From Pholiota molesta (lineage: Eukaryota; Basidiomycota; Agaricomycetes; Agaricales; Strophariaceae), in NCBI GenBank assembly GCA_014925825.1, contig JACGCK010000424.1:1-25269 (forward strand): a DNA stretch of 25,269 nucleotides. Reading direction: 5' to 3'. The notes beneath the pieces were generated by a model. The model was given only the letters and a program-made list of their open reading frames with translations. It was not told the DNA's origin and ran no database searches. Shown piece after piece: positions 20,546 to 25,269 of the stretch. How positions within the stretch are numbered: position 1 is the first letter of the stretch; each line of letters begins with the position of its first letter. Both the position numbers and the translations under genes were made by a program.

Positions 20546-20954
20546 ATGCCAGAGCCGGGCCCCGAATACTTCGAAGCTTGTCGCAGACTTTGGCTTACTC
20601 CGAGACTGAATGCGGATACTCTATCGTCTCGTTTGGCTCTCAACAGGCAAAAGATAGAGGGCCTACTCAGTAGTGAAGACAAGCTATATAGCGCTCAGGC
20701 TTGGAGAGCGATATCATCTGGCCAGAGGATGAAACGAAGCCTCCCATTGCCTGTACTTGTGTGTTTACGCCTCATTACTCTAAAATGTCTTATGTTCTAA
20801 CCAGCCTTATCCCTAGATAAAGATTATACATGCCGCCTGGCTGCGAGACAAAACATGGCCTATCGGCGTAGTGGTTCCTGACTCCGATGAAGAGCAAGCA
20901 GCAAATCAGCATAATGCAGCAGCTGGCTTCAATCTAGCAGGACCCTCTAGATAA
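20546..20954 (+). CDS. Small conserved-looking protein of unknown function
   Basis: I do not recognise this protein with confidence. Two exons, 20546-20758 and 20817-20954, with a 58-bp intron in phase 0, give 116 aa. The first exon has FEACRRLWLTPRLNADTLS and an RLALNRQKIEGLL helix. The second exon reads KIIHAAWLRDKTWPIGVVVP, then a hydrophilic Asn/Ala-rich end. The two exons join without loss of frame, and the downstream frame is free of stops up to TAA at 20952-20954. The RRLWLTP and the helix-rich pattern recall the fungal DUF4050 (Gag1-like clamp) group, but that is from memory and weak. No signal peptide or membrane helix. It shares a promoter region with the GRR1-like gene. Confidence 0.7.
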
Positions 20955-21339
20955 ATGGCATTTTGAATGTAAAAGAATATAATGTAATGTTTTGTGGCCT
21001 TGTAGATGTCAAATTCATATTCATAGACTCAAGCAAGGTCCTAACAACCATTGGAATTCGTCTGATCACCAACCATCGCGTTCGTCATGCCCACTGTTCC
21101 CAAGTAATACATAGATCCCACATGCCGCCACTACTTTTTCGATCCGTAGACGATGATTGACAAGCAAGATAATGCGATAACCAGAACTGTACAACGGGTG
21201 GTTACGAGTGCGTAAGCCTCATACGCCGCGAGTCATGCGACCACCCAAATTAAATAGGGCAGTACTGCTGAGGTAGAACAGGATCCACGGAAAGGGATCC
21301 TTTCAAATAAGATCTGTATCGAAGTATGGGAAGCGAATC
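20955..21339. other. Intergenic, convergent 3' ends
   Basis: 385 bp between the small unknown gene and LSM3, which end towards each other. No coding exon, RNA or repeat recognised. It includes a short inverted run around GGATCC (21282-21300) that I do not interpret. Confidence 0.5.
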
Positions 21340-21804
21340 CTATGTTCGCGCAGGGGGAGAAACCTTCATCACAATAAAACTTGTTAAAAGACGAATAGCA
21401 CAATTTGAGAATTTACATACTAGAATGACACCATCTCCTCGCACGAACAACATTTCCATCTTCCTTTTTGCGACCTATGCAAGTTATCAATCAGCGAATT
21501 GAGAAATGTAAGAAGGAATTGCAAGCCGGCGTACGTTGATGACCCCTCGCCCATTGGTTGCACCCTCAGGATCGACAAGCATTATCGTCTCTTCCACATC
21601 ACTCATAATCAAGTTCATATGTCCATCGTATGCCTGGACGATAAGATGTGAGTACGCGTCCTATGATCCACTTAACTAATGGATCCATACGTGAAGTATG
21701 CCAGTCAACTCTCTATCGCCCCGTAATTTCACAAATACGCGTTCGCTCAGTGAAAGTCTGATTAAATCAAATGGTTCTTGTATTCCAGTTACTGAAGCGT
21801 CCAT
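21340..21804 (-). CDS. LSM3: U6 snRNA-associated Sm-like protein LSM3
   Basis: A subunit of the Lsm2-8 ring that binds the 3' end of U6 snRNA and of the Lsm1-7 ring used in mRNA decay. Four exons on the minus strand (21804-21691, 21633-21535, 21474-21421, 21363-21340), with introns of 57, 60 and 57 bp, give 96 aa. None of these exons is long enough to stand out as an open frame. The protein has the Lsm3 landmarks: [20 protein letters not shown], then [23 protein letters not shown] (Sm1), and [17 protein letters not shown] (Sm2 and C-terminus). The length matches the family. The gene is divergent from U1-C, 145 bp between start codons. The last acceptor, TGAAG, is not the usual YAG but is the only one giving the proper VSPPART ending. 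Confidence 0.95.
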
Positions 21805-21949
21805 GGTAGGTATAGGAAGGAAACGAGAATGAACTGGCAGGGGCGAGTTTCGCGATCGAGTTCACGTGCCTGATTTTTGAAACTCCGATCACTGCAATTC
21901 TGACTTGGGTCAGCTCGAAGGACAGCGCCCAACGTTCATCCTAACCATC
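21805..21949. promoter_or_regulatory. Short bidirectional promoter of LSM3 and U1-C, with CACGTG
   Basis: Only 145 bp separate the two ATGs. The segment has CACGTG at 21863-21868, preceded by TCGCGATCGA at about 21850. No TATA box is visible on either side. Both genes encode spliceosomal snRNP proteins, so shared control is likely. Confidence 0.6.
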
Positions 21950-22873
21950 ATGCCGGTAAGTCCTCCTTGCACTTTTAACCACGATACTGGTACTAACGGA
22001 CTACATTACTGTAGAAACACTATTGCGATTACTGTGATGTCTTTCTCACTCACGACTCAACATCAGGTGAGTAGATTTGTCGTCGTCTCAAAAGTCCATA
22101 TTTATCTGACTCTTTGCACAGTACGAAAAGCTCACAATAGTGGCAGGAATCACCTTTCTAATGTCCGGGACTACTATGCATGTAAGTACATCTGTCAATT
22201 CTTGCCCTATTCTGTCGTCTAATCAGTCTCGTGCAGCCCTAGGACATGACAAGGCTCAGAACATCATCGACCAAATTACATCGGCCTATGAGAGCGGTGG
22301 GCCTCCCCCAGGAGGCTTTGGTTTCGGGCCTCAACATCTTGGAGGTCCTCCACCCGGATTTGGTGCACCTCCAATGGGATATGGAGGACAGCCAATGCCT
22401 CCTCCAGGCTTCGGTGGTCGTAAGTATACCCTTTCATTCGCATGTCAGAATACCTTTCTGACTTTATTCTTTACATAGCTCGACCGCCCTTCCCCCCTGG
22501 TCAAGGGTTCCCGCCGATGATGCCGCCTGGTGCACCTCCATTCCCACCCAATAATATGCCTCCAGGCATGGGTGGACCTCCTGCGGGGTTCGGTACGTCT
22601 TCTCGTTATATCTCTCGGACCGTCCAACCAACCTCTCGTTCAGGTGCCCCTCCCTTCCCACCTAATGGTCCACCTGGTGGCATGTCGGGTCCTCCATTCC
22701 CGCCCCCGGGACCTAACAATCCCCAGGCCAACTTTACCCCGCCTCCAGGAATGACTTTCGGTGGACCTTCTCCCCCACAAAACGCGAGTTCGGCACCTCC
22801 GAACAGCAACCCATCGCAACCTGTTCCTCCCACTATTCACCCCGATCGACTGCGCATGATGGGTGGAAGGTGA
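21950..22873 (+). CDS. YHC1: U1 snRNP-specific protein C (U1-C/Yhc1)
   Basis: Helps U1 snRNP bind the 5' splice site. Six exons: 21950-21955 (6 nt, just Met-Pro), 22015-22066, 22122-22181, 22237-22419, 22479-22592, 22644-22873, giving 214 aa. The N-terminus is the diagnostic zinc finger: Met-Pro-Lys-His-Tyr-Cys6, Cys9, LTHDSTSVRKAHNSGRNH with His24 and His30, then VRDYYA and LGHDKAQNIIDQIT. The rest is Pro/Gly/Met-rich (PPGFGAPPMGYGG), as in other family members. The 6-nt first exon is supported because only MPKHYC gives a proper start. Intron 5 (51 bp) has no in-frame stop, so its retention would add 17 residues in the low-complexity tail. It ends LRMMGGR. Confidence 0.96.
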
Positions 22874-23075
22874 GATAGCTATGTTATACCTTTCATGACT
22901 TGTTCTAGTTTCTGCGAGTATGTACGAGTAATAAATGCATCAATCATGTTGTTTTACGGATATGTAGCGAAGGCACTGAGGACCAGGCTGAGAGTATTTG
23001 CCATCAGCCGCGCACGAACGTGCGTGTCTAGGTTGGTTTAGTGAATTTCCTTTTGTGGGTCTAGTTCTGCATTCT

Positions 23076-23085
23076 AAATATATAG
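23076..23085 (+). promoter_or_regulatory. Possible TATA element of VTC1
   Basis: AAATATATAG lies about 50 bp before the VTC1 ATG. The position is short but acceptable for a fungal TATA box; no other support. Confidence 0.35.
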
Positions 23086-23134
23086 TCCGCACAAGTTGGG
23101 TCCTAGAGTTCACTGCTTTCTCTTGGCCCGCACA

Positions 23135-23742
23135 ATGTCTACCCAGCCCCTTCTCCAGCGCACCGCACAAAAGCGCATCGCTCTGCCCGTTCGCGTAGAA
23201 CCTAAAGTCTCTTTCGCCAACGAGCGCACCTTCCTCTCATGGCTGCACTTCACCGTCGTCCTTGGTGGTCTCGCGGTGGGTTTGCTGAATTTTGGAGATA
23301 AGGTGCGCACACGACGTCAGCGGAGGGTGGGGCATTTTGTTCACGATGCTTGCCTTTGCGTGTAGGTCGGCAAAATCAGTGCCGCCATGTTTTCTTTTGT
23401 TGGTGAGTCGCTTCCAGCGCTACCCTCACCAAGTATGACCTACATGACCACTTCTGTATAGCCATGGCTATCATGGTCTACGCACTGTATACATATCACT
23501 GGCGTGCGGCGTCAATACGTCGTGGTGGACGAGGGCCCTACGACGATAGGGTTGGTCCGGTGAGTTCATGCGTCGATGTCGTTACATGCGCTGTCTCTAA
23601 CCCTTTCCCTCTGAAACAGACCGTGTTGTGCGCGGCTCTCCTGAGTGAGCTCAATTTTTCACTTTGCTTTCAACTCCTGACCAAATATTGTTCTTCAGTC
23701 GCTGTTATTGTCAACTTCATTCTTCGCTTTACCCAAACATAA
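23135..23742 (+). CDS. VTC1: Vacuolar transporter chaperone subunit VTC1 (DUF202)
   Basis: The small membrane subunit of the VTC complex, which makes polyphosphate and moves it into the vacuole. Five exons: 23135-23302, 23366-23402, 23462-23559, 23620-23644, 23699-23742, with introns of 54-63 bp, give 123 aa, the usual length. Landmarks in order: [33 protein letters not shown] (conserved DUF202 block), and a first membrane helix ([14 protein letters not shown]). Then [20 protein letters not shown] is the second helix, YHWRA and [10 protein letters not shown] are the loop, and [17 protein letters not shown] is the third. The three helices and the basic loop match the family. The fourth exon is only 25 nt. 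It is downstream of U1-C on the same strand and convergent with SWC4. Confidence 0.96.
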
Positions 23743-23983
23743 GATTTGTCCGCCGCGGCGAACCCGCGAACTCGTATGTACATGATCCGCCACACCTCGG
23801 GACGCTCCTGCGATAGCCCCTACCCTACGGTTCTTATAACCCTGCATCTTGCACCAATTTATCGACCGCATTATCATATTTATAGATGGGAACCTACGTG
23901 ATCTACCTCTTGAACATGTATTGTATATACTCATAGGAAAGACATATACACCATGTCGCGTCATTATGCTCCTTCCTACTCCA

Positions 23984-25269
23984 TCAACTACGTTTCTGTC
24001 GCTTTGGGCCAGCTCTGGTGGAGGAAGTGTCTACTGACGAAACGGATACAGAGCGGCGTGGCTGCGGATGGGTAAAAATCGTTTAGAAACTAGAAGGCTG
24101 GGTCAAACTAGATCCGGTACTCACATGCTTTCTGCTTCTTGCACTTCTTGTACTCATCACGCTCTGAGCTCGTCCATCCTCGCCCTCAGTTTCACCTTCG
24201 CCATCTGCTCCATGTTGTGCGTCATCGACTTCCATACCTTCGCCGCCTTCCGTCTTAGTCTCACCCTCTGCTGATTGGCTTTGCTCTCGCATGGCAAGGC
24301 GATTCTTGAGGACGCCAATGTCGTAGTCAACTTTGTCCGCAACGCGCTTCGTTTCGACGAGTGCAGTCGTTGCCTCTAGCAAACCTTCCAGTGATGCGGT
24401 CGTCTCTCGCGTTGGCATGACAAGGCGGGTTAACGAGATTCCCAATTCCGCCAGAGCTTGCGTAATTTTAGGTGCGATTGCGGGTTTAGGTGTTGGGAGT
24501 TTGTATGAGCGAAGGTAGGCAGGCTGATGCGCTGCTTTCGTGGCAGCCCCTGTAGAAGGCGTTTCGGTACGCACAATACAATGCTGGGCATCTATGGCAA
24601 ATGAGGGAACGAATTTAACATGGATGATAAAACAGAGGAAGGGAATAGTCAAACCGAAAGCAGCACTCTTTGCGGTGTTTGGCCGTTTCATTGCTGGTGT
24701 ACCAACCGCAGAAGGTGTCGAAGGAGTCTCAACATCCATGGCCGGTTGTGTGCCCTTCTTTGTGGTCTTCTTTCTGCTAGTGCCAGCACTGCTTATACCA
24801 GCACCAACACCATCCGCCAACACACCAAGGGTCCTCCATCGTCCTCCACAACATCCGGCAGTCCAGAGTCGATGCCAGCAAGTATTCGAAGGAGGTTTTC
24901 TCTGTCTCTCTTGAACTTGCGTTCGGTATGTTCCAGGCGCTTGACTTCCACATAAGAGCTTCTTCCTCTGCAATTTGATCTGGTGTACGGTTCTCGAGGC
25001 TGAGGATGTACTTTTTCTTGTCAATTCACGATCTGAAGAAGGAATTAATGATGTTAGTTGATGAACAAACAAAAAATGTAACTTACCTTTGTCGAATTGG
25101 AAACTGGAGATTAATTGCGCTTTGCTGGCTTCGTCTCCCGCCCAAGGTCGGTTCCGCACTAATTTCTACATACGCTGTAATACCGATCTTTAAGGTCCTA
25201 CAAAATGTATGTCAGAGAGCAGATTTAAGATTGTCCACATAATCTCACCTCAGCGAACGAGTTGGCCCC
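23984..25269 (-). CDS. SWC4: SWC4/DMAP1, SWR1 and NuA4 chromatin complex subunit (N-terminus outside window)
   Basis: A shared subunit of the SWR1 (H2A.Z exchange) and NuA4 (histone acetyltransferase) complexes. Minus-strand exons: 25269-25249, 25197-25087, 25032-24655, 24591-24125, 24061-23984. Landmarks in order: DLKDRYYSVCR (end of the SANT region), WAGDEASKAQLISSFQFDK, LENRTPDQIAEEEAL, VEVKRLEHTERKFKRDRENL, LPDVVEDDGG. Then come YLRSYKLPTPKP and ALAELGISLTRLVMPT, with the helical KVDYDIGVLKNRL. The last exon gives a basic nuclear-signal-like end, PKRQKRS, and its donor GTGAGT (24124) and acceptor CCGCAG support it. The frame is broken four times at homopolymers: one in exon 25197-25087 and three in exon 25032-24655. 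Adding three bases in the latter restores the phase required at both of its splice sites, which argues that the gene is intact in nature. Confidence 0.88.

Noticed and set aside
1..25269. CRISPR array, transposon with terminal repeats, or biosynthetic cluster
   Set aside because: No regularly spaced repeats, transposase or reverse transcriptase motifs, and no cluster of tailoring enzymes were seen; the genes are mostly housekeeping.

Overview
The window is nuclear DNA of a filamentous basidiomycete, most likely an Agaricomycete. The genes are dense and carry many short introns: I place about 47, nearly all 43-72 bp with GT...AG ends. There is a class I hydrophobin, and the conserved proteins read as fungal orthologues. 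There is no operon structure, CRISPR array or intact transposon. Exons were assigned by eye from reading frame, splice consensus and family alignment. Boundaries in low-complexity regions are less certain.

Layout. 1-2059 (+): 3' end of a KDM5/Lid2-type histone demethylase. 2786-5620 (-): CorA/Mnr2-type magnesium transporter, tail to tail with it. 5721-5807 (+): intron-containing tRNA-Arg(UCU). 5.8-7.9 kb: gene-poor. 7966-8442 (+): class I hydrophobin, with a decayed hydrophobin fragment about 300 bp downstream. 9363-11254 (+): PAF-acetylhydrolase-type phospholipase. 11567-12335 (+): NatA catalytic subunit Naa10/Ard1. 12459-13900 (-): DUF676-like serine hydrolase with a membrane-like segment. 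14383-16072 (-): single-zinc-finger disordered protein. 16348-17087 (+): CCDC97 family. 17389-20306 (-): GRR1-type F-box/LRR protein. 20546-20954 (+): small unknown protein. 21340-21804 (-): LSM3. 21950-22873 (+): U1 snRNP protein C. 23135-23742 (+): VTC1. 23984-25269 (-): SWC4/DMAP1, cut by the window end.

How they relate. Most are housekeeping genes with no single pathway. Two themes stand out. Chromatin genes sit at both ends (KDM5 and SWC4). Splicing genes lie close together: LSM3 and U1-C share a 145-bp divergent promoter, and the CCDC97 gene is about 5 kb away.

The main anomalies are apparent one-base losses, mostly in homopolymers, that break three otherwise conserved genes (SWC4, the Mg transporter and KDM5). 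They look more like uncorrected sequence errors than real decay. Other points are three very short exons (6, 15 and 24 nt), one 301-bp intron, a hydrophobin relic, and a lone CWCH2-style zinc finger. I did not find convincing evidence of an undescribed multi-gene system.
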